A DNA stretch of 64,000 nt from Micromonospora rifamycinica (GCF_900090265.1 NZ_LT607752.1:4842001-4906000); one strand, 5' to 3'. Counted from the stretch's first letter, positions 1 to 7,999 are shown. Program-made: numbers and translations. The notes: a model not told the origin generated them from the sequence alone.

Positions 1-592
1 GGCGGCGATCCGGCGTACCCGAAAAGCCGCCCGAACCACCCCGCGCCTGACCCTGGCCCTCAAACCCGGCGGCGACGCCGGACTGCTGCGGACCATCCTC
101 GACCGCTACGCGGCATCTCCCGACGCCGTCCCGGTCGACCTCGACTTCCGGGTCGGCGGACGCGCCGCCATGGTCCGCGACGGCCGCGCCGACCTCGCCC
201 TGCTGCACCGGCCGCAGAACGACCTGACCGGCCTGGACAGCGACGACCTGCACACGGAGGACCAGGTCGTGCTGCTGCCCGAGGGCCACCGGCTCGCCGA
301 ACGCGCCACAGTATCGATGGCCGACCTGCACGGCGAGCCGATGCCCCGCTGGCCCGAAGCCCGCCCCGGCGTCACCGGCCACCCGGTCGCCGACGGCAAC
401 CAACTGCTGCACCTGATCCAGCTCGGCCGCCTGATCGCGGTCGTCCCGGAATCGGTAGGCGAGTACCTGCCCCCGGGCCTGATCAGCCGGCCCGTCCTGG
501 ACGCCGACCCGGCCACCCTGGTCCTCGCCTGGTCGCAGACCAGCACGTCGCGCGAGGTCGCCGCCTTCGTCCGCGCGGCGGTTGCAGCCTGA
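1..592 (+). CDS. LysR-family regulator, C-terminal part (truncated at left edge)
   Basis: The frame is open from base 2 to the TGA at 590-592, giving about 196 residues with no start inside the window. The visible part matches the effector-binding (periplasmic-binding-protein-like) domain of LysR-type regulators: a first strand LTLALKPGG, a helix LLRTILDRYAA, a strand pair around VDLDFRVGG, the typical DGRADLALLH segment, and a C-terminal VPESVGEYLPPGL stretch corresponding to the second lobe. The DNA-binding helix-turn-helix would lie left of the window. The target genes and inducer cannot be told from here. The next gene downstream is a tRNA on the opposite strand, so this is probably the end of its transcription unit. 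The family call is from sequence style and is fairly secure; the substrate is unknown. Confidence 0.75.
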   Translation, partial: AAIRRTRKAARTTPRLTLALKPGGDAGLLRTILDRYAASPDAVPVDLDFRVGGRAAMVRDGRADLALLHRPQNDLTGLDSDDLHTEDQVVLLPEGHRLAERATVSMADLHGEPMPRWPEARPGVTGHPVADGNQLLHLIQLGRLIAVVPESVGEYLPPGLISRPVLDADPATLVLAWSQTSTSREVAAFVRAAVAA

Positions 593-688
593 CACCGGCT
601 CACCGCCGCAGCAACGCGCAGCACCTGCCCGCCGGCCGCGCCCAGCACCATGGACCCGCTTTTACGTCACTGCTGTACATAAGCACTT

Positions 689-719
689 GAGGGCACATCC
701 ATGGATCGGATGTGCCCTC
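689..719 (-). terminator. hairpin terminator of tRNA-Pro
   Basis: A perfect 12-bp inverted repeat (GAGGGCACATCC at 689-700 with GGATGTGCCCTC at 708-719, 7-nt loop) sits 9 bp beyond the 3' end of the minus-strand tRNA gene. There is no real U-run after the stem, as is common for actinobacterial terminators. Confidence 0.65.
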
Positions 720-728
720 TGACCTCTG

Positions 729-802
<74 letters not shown>

Positions 803-816
803 AGGCGTGCGGTGAA

Positions 817-845
817 ATAGTAGCCCACCCGCTCCGCCGATCAAA
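817..845 (-). promoter_or_regulatory. promoter of tRNA-Pro
   Basis: On the minus strand a near-consensus -10 box TACTAT (822 to 817) follows a -35-like TTTGAT (845 to 840) with a 17-bp spacer. Transcription would start about 8 nt before the mature tRNA 5' end at 802. Confidence 0.6.
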
Positions 846-853
846 CTCGGTAC

Positions 854-883
854 CCCCCGGCCCCGGCCTCTCGGGGCCGGGGG
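854..883. terminator. GC-rich hairpin between metallophosphoesterase gene and tRNA
   Basis: CCCCCGGCCCCG (854-865) and CGGGGCCGGGGG (872-883) form a perfect 12-bp stem with a 6-nt loop. It lies downstream of the minus-strand phosphoesterase gene and directly upstream of the tRNA promoter, so it probably insulates the tRNA from read-through. Confidence 0.55.
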
Positions 884-944
884 TGTCTCTGATGGCCCTC
901 CGTCGCCCGGTTCCGCCCTGCTGCCGACCGGGTCACCCCACCGG

Positions 945-1017
945 CTCCATGATCAGATTGCGATTTCGCGCAGTGTTGACGGCGTGTCGTCTGCATTTCG
1001 GCAATCTGATCATGGAG
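945..1017. repeat. 73-bp palindromic element with 17-bp perfect ends
   Basis: CTCCATGATCAGATTGC (945-961) is repeated as its exact reverse complement at 1001-1017, leaving a 39-nt middle that is itself partly self-complementary. It carries no gene and lies 53 bp beyond the stop of the phosphoesterase gene. Its AT-rich arms stand out from the surrounding GC-rich DNA, as expected for a dispersed REP/MITE-like element. No second copy was seen in the window. Confidence 0.6.
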
Positions 1018-1070
1018 TGGGCGAGAAGGCGTAGCAGGGCAGGAGGCGGTGGGGGCAGCAGAGCAGGGGG

Positions 1071-1964
1071 TCAGCGGGGGGTGAGGGTGAGGATGCTGGC
1101 CTCGGGGGGGCAGGCGAAGCGGACCGGGGCGGTGGGGTGGGTGCCGAGGCCCGCCGAGACGTGCAGCCAGGAGTCGGAGCCGGGCCAGCGGTGCAGGCCC
1201 TTCGCCATCGACCGGGGCAGCCCGCAGTTGGTGACCAGCGCCCCGTAGCCGGGCACACAGACCTGGCCGCCGTGGGTGTGCCCGGCGAGCAGCAGGCCGA
1301 AGCCGTCGGCGGCCATCTGGTCGAGCAGGGCCGGTTCCGGGGCGTGGGCGAGCGCGATGGACAGGTCGGCGGTGGTCGGGACCGGGCCGGCCACCGCCGG
1401 GTAGTCGTCCTGCCCGATGTGCGGGTCGTCCACGCCGACCAGCTCGACGAGCCGGCCACCGGCCTTGATCGAGGTCCGGGCGTTGTTGAGGTCCGCCCAG
1501 CCGGCACCGGTGAGGACGTCGCGCAACTCCTCGTACGGCAGGGCCGCGCCCTCGGTGTACTCCCGGTCGGGCAGGAAGTAGGTGAACGGGTTCTTCAAGA
1601 CCGGCCCGGTGTAGTCGTTGGAGCCGAAGACGAACGCGCCGGGGTAGTCGAGCAGCGGTTGCAGGGCGCGCAGCACCCCGGGCACCGCGTCGGGGTGGGC
1701 CATGTTGTCCCCGGTGACCACCACCAGGTCCGGGTCGAGGGCGGCCAGCGACGCCACCCACTGCTGCTTGCGCCGCTGGTCGGGCATCATGTGCAGGTCC
1801 GACAGGTGCAGCACGCGCAGCGGCTCGGCGTCGGCCGGGAGCACCGGCACGTCGAACCGGCGCAGGGTGAACATGTTGCGTTCGACGAGGGACGCGTACG
1901 CCAGGGTGGCCGCTCCGGCGGCGACGGTCCCGGCGGCGAGGCCGAATAGTGTGCGCTTTCGCAT
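1071..1964 (-). CDS. membrane-anchored metallophosphoesterase (YkuE-like)
   Basis: 297 aa. An N-terminal MRKR plus hydrophobic stretch (about residues 5-25) suggests a signal anchor, so the catalytic domain probably faces outside. The calcineurin-like motifs are present in order: LHLSDLHMM (metal Asp and His), VVTGDN, GSNDY, and near the C-terminus LLLAGHTHGG, which together bind a dinuclear metal centre. M. tuberculosis Rv3683, next to ponA2, is the syntenic homologue, and the PBP gene here is two genes away. The substrate is unknown; relatives of YkuE act on UDP-diacylglucosamine-like or other phosphodiesters. The ATG at 1964 was chosen because a TACCCT -10 box ends 7 nt before it, a leaderless arrangement; an upstream ATG at 1991 would overlap the divergent yqeY-like start. 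Confidence 0.85.
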   Translation of the reverse strand: MRKRTLFGLAAGTVAAGAATLAYASLVERNMFTLRRFDVPVLPADAEPLRVLHLSDLHMMPDQRRKQQWVASLAALDPDLVVVTGDNMAHPDAVPGVLRALQPLLDYPGAFVFGSNDYTGPVLKNPFTYFLPDREYTEGAALPYEELRDVLTGAGWADLNNARTSIKAGGRLVELVGVDDPHIGQDDYPAVAGPVPTTADLSIALAHAPEPALLDQMAADGFGLLLAGHTHGGQVCVPGYGALVTNCGLPRSMAKGLHRWPGSDSWLHVSAGLGTHPTAPVRFACPPEASILTLTPR

Positions 1965-1971
1965 GCCGACC

Positions 1972-1981
1972 AGGGTAGTTT
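1972..1981. promoter_or_regulatory. two overlapping divergent -10 boxes
   Basis: On the minus strand TACCCT (1977 to 1972) lies 7 nt before the ATG of the phosphoesterase. On the plus strand TAGTTT (1976-1981) lies 8 nt before the ATG at 1990. The two hexamers share bases 1976-1977, so the two promoters probably cannot be occupied at once. Confidence 0.5.
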
Positions 1982-1989
1982 GACCGTCC

Positions 1990-2445
1990 ATGAGCACGCT
2001 GAAGGACCGCCTGACCGCAGACATGCGCGCCGCTCTCAAGGCGCGCGACGAGCTGACCACCTCCACGTTGCGGATGGCCCTGGCCGCCGTCGGCAACGCC
2101 GAGGTCGCCGGCAAGGCCAAGCGCGAGCTCTCCGACGACGAGGTGCTCGCGGTGCTGACCAAGGAGGCGAAGAAGCGCCGGGAGGCGGCTGCCGCCTTCG
2201 CCGACGCCGGTCGCGCCGAGCAGGCCGAAAAGGAGACCGCCGAGGGTGCGGTGCTGGACCGCTACCTGCCGGCCCAGCTCTCCGGGCAGGAGCTGACGGA
2301 GCTGGTCGCGGGGGCGTTGGCCGCCGGCGGCTACACCGAGAAGTCTCAGATGGGCCCGGCGATGAAGGCGGCCCAGGCCGCGGTGGCCGGCCGGGCCGAG
2401 GGCGGTCGCGTCGCCGCCGAGGTACGCCGACAGCTCGGCCTCTGA
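1990..2445 (+). CDS. GatB/YqeY domain protein
   Basis: 151 aa, the usual length of stand-alone YqeY proteins. The sequence opens with the family-typical STLKDRLTADMRAALKARDE and TLRMALAAV segments and contains the EKETAEGAVLDRYLPAQLS linker and a C-terminal MGPAMKAAQAAVAGRAEGG segment like the helical tail domain of the GatB amidotransferase subunit. YqeY proteins bind tRNA or act near aminoacyl-tRNA metabolism, but no enzymatic role is established. It is expressed divergently from the metallophosphoesterase across only 25 bp and ends before a strong bidirectional terminator. Confidence 0.9.
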   Translation: MSTLKDRLTADMRAALKARDELTTSTLRMALAAVGNAEVAGKAKRELSDDEVLAVLTKEAKKRREAAAAFADAGRAEQAEKETAEGAVLDRYLPAQLSGQELTELVAGALAAGGYTEKSQMGPAMKAAQAAVAGRAEGGRVAAEVRRQLGL

Positions 2446-2557
2446 CACCGAGGATGTAGGAGTGGATCACCCGGCTGGTCTGACTCGGCCGCTGACAGCT
2501 CGGCGGTTCTGACACCCGTACCGCGGTTGGTCCTGTCGATCGGGTGCGGTGGATGTG

Positions 2558-2595
2558 CGACGGGCGGGCACCCCCGGTGGGGTGCCCGCCCGTCG
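2558..2595. terminator. bidirectional terminator, 17-bp perfect stem
   Basis: CGACGGGCGGGCACCCC (2558-2574) pairs without mismatch with GGGGTGCCCGCCCGTCG (2579-2595) around a CGGT tetraloop. It sits between the convergent yqeY-like and PBP genes and should stop transcription from both sides. Confidence 0.85.
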
Positions 2596-2609
2596 GCGTC
2601 GGTGCGGGG

Positions 2610-5021
2610 TCAGTTACCCGGTGGGCGGCCCGGTGGGTTGCCGGGCGTGTTCCCGGGGGTGCTGCCGCCCCCGCTGCTCACCTCGATGGTGACCACGCCG
2701 CCCTTGATGGTGCGGCCGTCGGGGCTGGTGCCGGCGGCGGTGCCGGCCGGGCAGTCCGAGCTGACCTTGTTGTCGGAGACGACCACCGAGAAGCCGGCCT
2801 CCTTGAGTTCGCCCCGGGCGCTGTCCACCGACTGGCACTTGACGTTCGGGATGGAACGTTGGTCACCGTTTATGATCTTGCCGTTGGGCGGGGTGAACTC
2901 GATGCCGGGCTTGCCCTTCATGGCGTCCCGGAGCGTCTGGTAGACCGCCGGGTTGATGCCGGTGGGCGTGTCGTGGCCCATCTGCTGGGTGGTCTGCGCC
3001 CAGTCCGGGTCGGCCATGATGCCGGCGACCGCGAACTGCTTGGTCATCGCCACCAGGGACGAGGTCTTCTCGCCGTCGGTGGTGCCGGACTTGCCGGCCA
3101 CCGGCTTGCCGACGATGCCCCGGACGTTGCGGGCGGTCGCCCCGGAGCACTTCGAGACCGACGAGCGGTCACCGAGCGGGCAGCGGGCCGCGTCCACGGC
3201 GGCCCGCGCCACCTCGGTGCTGATCCGCTGCTCGCAGCGCGGGTTGGCCACGTCGAGCTTGTTGCCCTCCGGATCCTTGATCTGCTGCACCGGGATCGGC
3301 TCGCAGAACTTCCCGTCGGCCGCCAGGGTGGCGTAGGCGTTCGCCAGCTCCAGCGGGGTGGTCAGGGAGACGCCCAGGGTGAACGCGCCCCACTGGTTGG
3401 CGCCGCCCTCCTTGGTGGCCCGGCGGGCGTCGTCGCTGCTACGGAAGGTGATGCCGAGCTTCTGCGCCGCCTTGATCACGTTCTCCGCGCCGACCTGCTG
3501 CTCCAGCGGGACGAAGTAGGTGTTGACCGAGTTGCCGAAGGCGGTCCACATGTTGTGCACGCCGGCCATGCTCGCCGAGGCGTTCTTGGGGCAGTAGAAG
3601 TGCGTCCCCGGGCAGGCGGCCGGTGAGCCCTGCTCGACGATGTACTCCGACTTGAACTCCGCCGGCGAGTTGATCTGGTAGGCGAGCGGGACGCCCTTCT
3701 CCAGCGCGGCCACCATGGTGAACATCTTGAACGTCGAGCCGGCCTGGTAGCCGGTGATGCCCTGACCGCCGCTGAGCAGCGGGTTCACCGTGTTGGGGTA
3801 GTTGCCCCGGATCTTCTTCTTGGCCTTCTTGGGGTCGCTGGAGAGCTTGTTCTGCGGCTTCTTCGGGTCATCGATCTTGAAGTTCCGGTTGACCGACAAC
3901 GCCCGTACCCGACCGGTGCCGGGCTCGATCGCGGCGACCATCCGGGCGGCCTTGCTGTTCACCCCGAGGTTCTTGCGGACGGCCCGGTCGGCGCCGTTCT
4001 GCGCCTGCACGTCCAGCGTGGTGGTGATGGTGTAGCCGCCGCTCTTGAGCCGCCGCTCCCGGTCGTACGTGGTGGAGCCGAAGGTCTCCTGCCCGAGCCA
4101 CCAGCGGTAGAAGTAGTCGCAGAAGAAGCCCCAGTCCTTCTGGTTGGTGGCGACGCAGCCGTTCGGGGTGCGCTTGTCCTTCACCACCAGCTTGACCGCC
4201 TTGGCGGCGTCCGCCTCCTGCTGGGTGATGGCGTTCGTCTTGACCATGTTGTCGATGACGTAGTTGCGTCGGTCGAGCGCCAGCGGGTAGCCGCTGCGGG
4301 TGGTCGGATCGTTGGTGGTCGGCGCCTTGACCATGCCGGCCAGCAGCGCCGCCTCCTCGATCTTGAGGTTCTTGGGGGACTTGCCGAAGTAGACCTGGCT
4401 GGCGGCGAAGATGCCGTACGCGCCGTTGCCGAAGGAGGCGAGGTTCAGGTAGCGGGTGAGGATCTCGTCCTTCGAGAACTCCTTGTCGACCTGGAGGGCC
4501 AGCTTCATCTCGCGCAGCTTGCGCTCGCTGGTGTCCTCGGTCGCGGCGACCACGTCCGCCGGGTGGGTGGCCGAGTAGGCGATGGCCAGCCGGACGTACT
4601 GCATGGTCAGCGTCGACGCGCCCTGCTGGGAGTTGGCGCCGGACTGGTTGTTGACGAAGGCCCGGGCGATGCCGTTCAGGTCCACGCCGTTGTGCTTGTA
4701 GAAGTCGTGGTCCTCGGCGGCGATGATCGCCTTCTGCATGAACGGGGAGATGTCCGCCAGCTTGACGTCGCGCCGGTTCTCGTCGTAGAGGGTCGCCAGC
4801 GGCGTCTTGCTGTCGTTGGCGAGCAGGTAGCTGATCTGTGGCGCGCGGGCCACGGTCAGCTCCTTGGGTAGTGCGCCGAACGTCTCGGCGCCGGCCTTGG
4901 CCGCCAGGCCGGACATCGCCACCGCGGGGAAGGCCGCCGCCGCCACCACCACACCGGCCAGCAGGCCGCAGATCAGTAGCGATGCGGCGTTGGTGAAGAC
5001 ATTGTGGTCACGTTTCCGCAT
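2610..5021 (-). CDS. bifunctional penicillin-binding protein with PASTA domain (PonA2-like)
   Basis: 803 aa class A PBP that polymerises and cross-links peptidoglycan outside the membrane. A short basic start leads into one transmembrane helix (about 13-38). The GT51 transglycosylase domain (about 70-260) has the catalytic Glu103 in AAEDHDFYKH and the QGASTLTMQ motif. The transpeptidase domain has S429-T-F-K432, then SVN, then KSG. Near the C-terminus one PASTA domain (IPNVKC...SVVVSDN) precedes a Gly/Pro-rich tail. Start: the ATG at 5021 is preceded on the minus strand by GAGGTGA at good spacing. The divergent neighbour is a wblA/whiB4-type gene, the same pairing as ponA2-whiB4 in M. tuberculosis. 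Downstream is a strong terminator, so the gene is probably monocistronic. Confidence 0.95.
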   Translation of the reverse strand: MRKRDHNVFTNAASLLICGLLAGVVVAAAAFPAVAMSGLAAKAGAETFGALPKELTVARAPQISYLLANDSKTPLATLYDENRRDVKLADISPFMQKAIIAAEDHDFYKHNGVDLNGIARAFVNNQSGANSQQGASTLTMQYVRLAIAYSATHPADVVAATEDTSERKLREMKLALQVDKEFSKDEILTRYLNLASFGNGAYGIFAASQVYFGKSPKNLKIEEAALLAGMVKAPTTNDPTTRSGYPLALDRRNYVIDNMVKTNAITQQEADAAKAVKLVVKDKRTPNGCVATNQKDWGFFCDYFYRWWLGQETFGSTTYDRERRLKSGGYTITTTLDVQAQNGADRAVRKNLGVNSKAARMVAAIEPGTGRVRALSVNRNFKIDDPKKPQNKLSSDPKKAKKKIRGNYPNTVNPLLSGGQGITGYQAGSTFKMFTMVAALEKGVPLAYQINSPAEFKSEYIVEQGSPAACPGTHFYCPKNASASMAGVHNMWTAFGNSVNTYFVPLEQQVGAENVIKAAQKLGITFRSSDDARRATKEGGANQWGAFTLGVSLTTPLELANAYATLAADGKFCEPIPVQQIKDPEGNKLDVANPRCEQRISTEVARAAVDAARCPLGDRSSVSKCSGATARNVRGIVGKPVAGKSGTTDGEKTSSLVAMTKQFAVAGIMADPDWAQTTQQMGHDTPTGINPAVYQTLRDAMKGKPGIEFTPPNGKIINGDQRSIPNVKCQSVDSARGELKEAGFSVVVSDNKVSSDCPAGTAAGTSPDGRTIKGGVVTIEVSSGGGSTPGNTPGNPPGRPPGN

Positions 5022-5423
5022 CCAGGTCACCTCGACAGGGTACGCGAGTAGGGAACGAGGGGCGCCGGGGCGTTCTTTCCCCATTTCCTGCGTGCGCCGA
5101 CCTCGTTGTGCTAAACGCACGACCCCCGGTGCGTGGTTGCGTGTGACCCGCGCCGAGTCTCCACCGATCGGTGGAGCCCGCGCAGCGTTTTCACGTACTT
5201 CGGCGGGGTAAGCGGCGGGCGATCGCCCGGGACGCCGGGACTGTCCGTAATGTTCAATTTGGCCGACAACGTTGCGTAATCGTGTGACTACAGAGCATGA
5301 TGGTGGCGGCGACAGGGCCACACGTCGTCCGTGCCTCCTTGGGGAAGGAAGGGCCGGACGACCGGGGGGATCGACGGCTGGTCGCACGAGGTCGGTAGGT
5401 ACTGCAAGGGGGGACGGGAACAG
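5022..5423. other. 402-bp divergent intergenic region (PBP / wblA)
   Basis: No gene is seen. It must hold the promoters of both the PBP and the WhiB-like gene, but no confident -35/-10 pair could be picked; TAATGT at 5248-5253 is a candidate plus-strand -10. A hairpin (GTCGTCCG 5324-5331, CGGACGAC 5355-5362) lies in what would be a long wblA leader. A purine-rich AAGGGGGGACGGG just before the ATG at 5424 provides the ribosome binding site. Confidence 0.5.
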
Positions 5424-5744
5424 ATGGGGATGATCACTGACTGGCCGTCGCTGGCGGCGTGTCAGAACGGGGATCCGGACGCGTTGTTCGTACAGGGCGC
5501 CGAGCAGAACGTGGCCAAGCGGATCTGCCGCAGCTGCCCGGTGCGGTACGAGTGCCTGGCCGACGCGCTCGACAACCGCATCGAGTTCGGCGTGTGGGGC
5601 GGCATGACCGAGCGGGAACGTCGCGCGCTGCTGCGCCGGCACCCACAGGTGGCGAGCTGGCGCAAGATGTTCGAGGCGGCGATGAAGAAGAACGCCAAGG
5701 ACAAGCCCGGCAAGGACAAGATCCTGGTCACCGCCGCCGGCTGA
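5424..5744 (+). CDS. wblA: WhiB-like iron-sulfur transcription factor (WblA/WhiB4 type)
   Basis: 106 aa. Four cysteines, C13, C35, C38 (CRSC) and C44, are spaced for a [4Fe-4S] cluster, followed by the invariant GVWGG turn and a basic ERERRALLRRHP segment that binds DNA together with the sigma factor. The MGMITDW start and TERERRALLRR match Streptomyces WblA and mycobacterial WhiB4, redox/NO-responsive regulators that affect development, antibiotic production and oxidative stress. Position next to the PBP and the ArsA-like pair is the same as whiB4 in M. tuberculosis, which supports this subtype. The tail (about 80-106) is Lys-rich (KKNAKDKPGKDK). The ATG at 5424 is favoured over the ATG at 5430 because of the upstream GGGGGGA. 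Confidence 0.93.
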   Translation: MGMITDWPSLAACQNGDPDALFVQGAEQNVAKRICRSCPVRYECLADALDNRIEFGVWGGMTERERRALLRRHPQVASWRKMFEAAMKKNAKDKPGKDKILVTAAG

Positions 5745-5792
5745 GACGCCCACCGACCCGGTGGGTGGCCGGCCCGGTGGGCCGGTCACCGG

Positions 5793-6938
5793 TCAGGGCC
5801 GGCTGATCGCCGCGCCGATCGTCCGCAGCCCGTCGACGTCGTGCACGTCGGCGGGCTGCGCGGTCACCGACACCGTCGGCACCGCCGGGAACGCCTCGGT
5901 GAACCGCAGGGCCACCTGCTCCTCGCGGGCCGCCTGCTGGGCCAGGGCCGCGTGCGCCCGCAGCACGTCGACCACGGCGTCGTGCCCGCCCAACCCGGCC
6001 AGCCGGTCGGCCGCAGCCCGGCTGTCCGCCGCGTCCAGGGCCACCGCCGGCCGGTGCACCCGGTTGAGCACCAGCCCGGCCAGCGGCATCCGCTCCGCGC
6101 CCAACCGCCCGGCGAAGTAGGCCGCCTCCCGGACCGCGTCCGGCTCCGGCGTCGCCACCAGCAGGAACGCCGTCTCCCGGGCCTGCAGGATCCGGTACGT
6201 CTGCTCGGACCGCTGCCGAAAGCCGCCGAACATCGAGTCCAGGGCGGCGACGAAGCCGGAGAGATCGGTCAACAACTGCGCCCCGAGCACCTTCTGCACC
6301 ACCCGGGAGAACATCCCGAAGCTGGCGGTGACGAAGCTGAACATGCTCCGCCCCCCGCTGCGGGCCGGGGCGAGCAGCAGCCGCAGCATCCGGCCGTCGA
6401 GGAAGCGGGAGAGCCGGGCCGGCGCGTCCAGGAAGTCCAGCGCCGACCGGGACGGCGGGGTGTCCACCACGATCAGGTCCCACTCGCCCCGGGCGTGCAG
6501 CTGGCCCAGCTTCTCCATCGCCATGTACTCCTGCGTGCCGGCGAAGGTCGAACTCATGGCCTGGTAGAACGGGTTGGCGAAGATCTCCGCCGCCTTCGCC
6601 GGGTCGGTGTGCTGGAGCACCACGTCGTCGAAGGTGCGCTTCATGTCCAGCATCATGGCGTGCAGCTCACCGCCGCCGGCCTCGACGTCGATCCCCTTGA
6701 CCCGGCGGGGGGTGTTGTCCAGCTCGGTGAGGCCGAGCGACTGGGCCAGCCGGCGGGCCGGGTCGATGGTGAGCACCACCGTGCGCCGGCCGTGCCGCTC
6801 GGCCGCCCGCAGCGCCAACGCCGCCGCGGTGGTCGTCTTGCCCACCCCGCCGGCGCCACAGCAGACCACGATCCGCACGCCGGGGTCGGCGAGGATCTGG
6901 TCGACGTCCAGCACGGGCGCCGCGTCTTCGGAAGGCAC
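5793..6938 (-). CDS. ArsA-like P-loop ATPase (Rv3680-type)
   Basis: 381 aa. A deviant Walker A of the ArsA/Get3 class (CGAGGVGKTTTAAA, residues about 26-39) is followed by TVVLTIDPARRLAQSLGL and by the switch segment VVDTPPSR. The family couples ATP hydrolysis to cargo handling: ArsA drives an arsenite pump and Get3 delivers tail-anchored proteins. No ArsB, ArsR or other arsenic gene is nearby, so the name 'anion transporter ATPase' should not be read as function. It lies 57 bp downstream of a second, diverged ArsA-like gene; in mycobacteria the two products (Rv3679/Rv3680) form a heterocomplex. Start: a TACGCT box lies 6 nt before the GTG at 6938; TTG at 6941 is the alternative. Confidence 0.88.
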   Translation of the reverse strand: MPSEDAAPVLDVDQILADPGVRIVVCCGAGGVGKTTTAAALALRAAERHGRRTVVLTIDPARRLAQSLGLTELDNTPRRVKGIDVEAGGGELHAMMLDMKRTFDDVVLQHTDPAKAAEIFANPFYQAMSSTFAGTQEYMAMEKLGQLHARGEWDLIVVDTPPSRSALDFLDAPARLSRFLDGRMLRLLLAPARSGGRSMFSFVTASFGMFSRVVQKVLGAQLLTDLSGFVAALDSMFGGFRQRSEQTYRILQARETAFLLVATPEPDAVREAAYFAGRLGAERMPLAGLVLNRVHRPAVALDAADSRAAADRLAGLGGHDAVVDVLRAHAALAQQAAREEQVALRFTEAFPAVPTVSVTAQPADVHDVDGLRTIGAAISRP

Positions 6939-6944
6939 CAAACG

Positions 6945-6950
6945 AGCGTA
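6945..6950 (-). promoter_or_regulatory. -10 box of second ArsA-like gene
   Basis: TACGCT on the minus strand, 6 nt before the GTG at 6938. The position suggests a leaderless internal promoter in addition to read-through from the upstream ATPase gene. Confidence 0.4.
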
Positions 6951-6995
6951 TCGGGCCGGTGGGGTCCGTGCGTCCGTGCCGACGTGAGGTGTGCG

Positions 6996-7973
6996 TCAAT
7001 CCGCCCGGCGGAGGATCTCGGCGAACGCCCTCAACCCGGCCGAGTCCACCCCGTCGGGCAGCAACGGCAGCTCGGTCAACGGCCGTCCGAGCTCCGCCAG
7101 GTCGGTCCGCAGGGAATCCTCCAGCTCCCGTCGGACCTGCTGGTCCCGGGCCTCGCCGGCCAGCCCGGCCACGGTCGCCGGGTCGGTCGGCAGCCCGGCG
7201 GCGGCCAGCCCGCGCTTCAGCTCCGCCCGGGTCACCTCCCGGCCGGTGGTCAGCGGCGGGCGGGCGGCGTTGACGATCACCCGGCCCACCGGGAAGCCGA
7301 GCTGGGTCAGCTCGGCGATGGCGTCCACCGTCTCCTGGACCGGCATCTCCTCCAGCAGCGTCACCACGTGCACCGCGGTCATCGGGGAACGCAACAGCGC
7401 GGACACCCCGTCGCTCTGGGTCTTGATCGGGCCGACCTTCGCCAGTCGGGCGGTCTCCGCGGTGACGTTGAGGAAGCGGCCGATCCGGCCGGTCGGCGGC
7501 GCGTCCAGCACCACCGCGTCGTACACCCGGCGCTGGCCGACGGTGCGGGTGGTGGCCTCCTTGACCTTGCCGGTGAGCAGCACGTCCCGCAGACCGGGCG
7601 CGATGGTGGTGGCGAAGTCGATCGCGCCGAGCTTGCGCAGCGCCCGGCCGGCCGCGCCGAGCTTGTAGAACATGTCGAGGTACTCCAGCAACGCCTCCTC
7701 GGCGTCCACGGCCAGGGCGCGCACCTCGCCGCCGCCCGGGGCGTCGGCGAGGTGACGCTCGGCGTACGGGAGGGGCTCGACCCCGAAGAGCTGGGCGATG
7801 CCCTGCCGCCCCTCCACCTCGACCAGCAGGGTGCGCCGGCCGTCGGTGGCCAGGGCGAGCGCCAGCGCCGCCGCCACGCTCGTCTTGCCCGTGCCGCCCT
7901 TGCCGGTCACCACGTGCAGGCGGGACGGCCACCCGGTGCCGGCCGGGTCGGCCGGCCGCTCAGCTGCTCGCAC
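6996..7973 (-). CDS. ArsA-like P-loop ATPase (Rv3679-type)
   Basis: 325 aa. After a short N-terminus the protein has HVVTGKGGTGKTSVAAALA, the ArsA/Get3 deviant Walker A with its signature first Lys (about residues 23-30), then LLVEVEGRQGIAQLFG and the switch motif VVLDAPPTGRIGRFL. It is shorter and clearly diverged from the gene below it, fitting the Rv3679/Rv3680 pair, in which different subunits assemble. The GTG start at 7973 has a TAGGCT -10 box 6 nt upstream, so the transcript is probably leaderless and continues into the second ATPase gene. Function is not known with certainty; the link to the neighbouring wblA gene is by conserved order only. Confidence 0.88.
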   Translation of the reverse strand: MRAAERPADPAGTGWPSRLHVVTGKGGTGKTSVAAALALALATDGRRTLLVEVEGRQGIAQLFGVEPLPYAERHLADAPGGGEVRALAVDAEEALLEYLDMFYKLGAAGRALRKLGAIDFATTIAPGLRDVLLTGKVKEATTRTVGQRRVYDAVVLDAPPTGRIGRFLNVTAETARLAKVGPIKTQSDGVSALLRSPMTAVHVVTLLEEMPVQETVDAIAELTQLGFPVGRVIVNAARPPLTTGREVTRAELKRGLAAAGLPTDPATVAGLAGEARDQQVRRELEDSLRTDLAELGRPLTELPLLPDGVDSAGLRAFAEILRRAD

Positions 7974-7979
7974 CGGTCG

Positions 7980-7985
7980 AGCCTA
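7980..7985 (-). promoter_or_regulatory. -10 box of ArsA-like operon
   Basis: TAGGCT on the minus strand, 6 nt before the GTG at 7973; a leaderless promoter arrangement. Confidence 0.5.
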
Positions 7986-7999
7986 TCCACCCCCCGGGG

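Noticed and set aside
5793..7973. Arsenical resistance operon
   Set aside because: The ATPases resemble ArsA, but there is no ArsB/Acr3, ArsC, ArsR or ArsD gene, and the order matches the mycobacterial Rv3679-Rv3680 pair beside whiB4.
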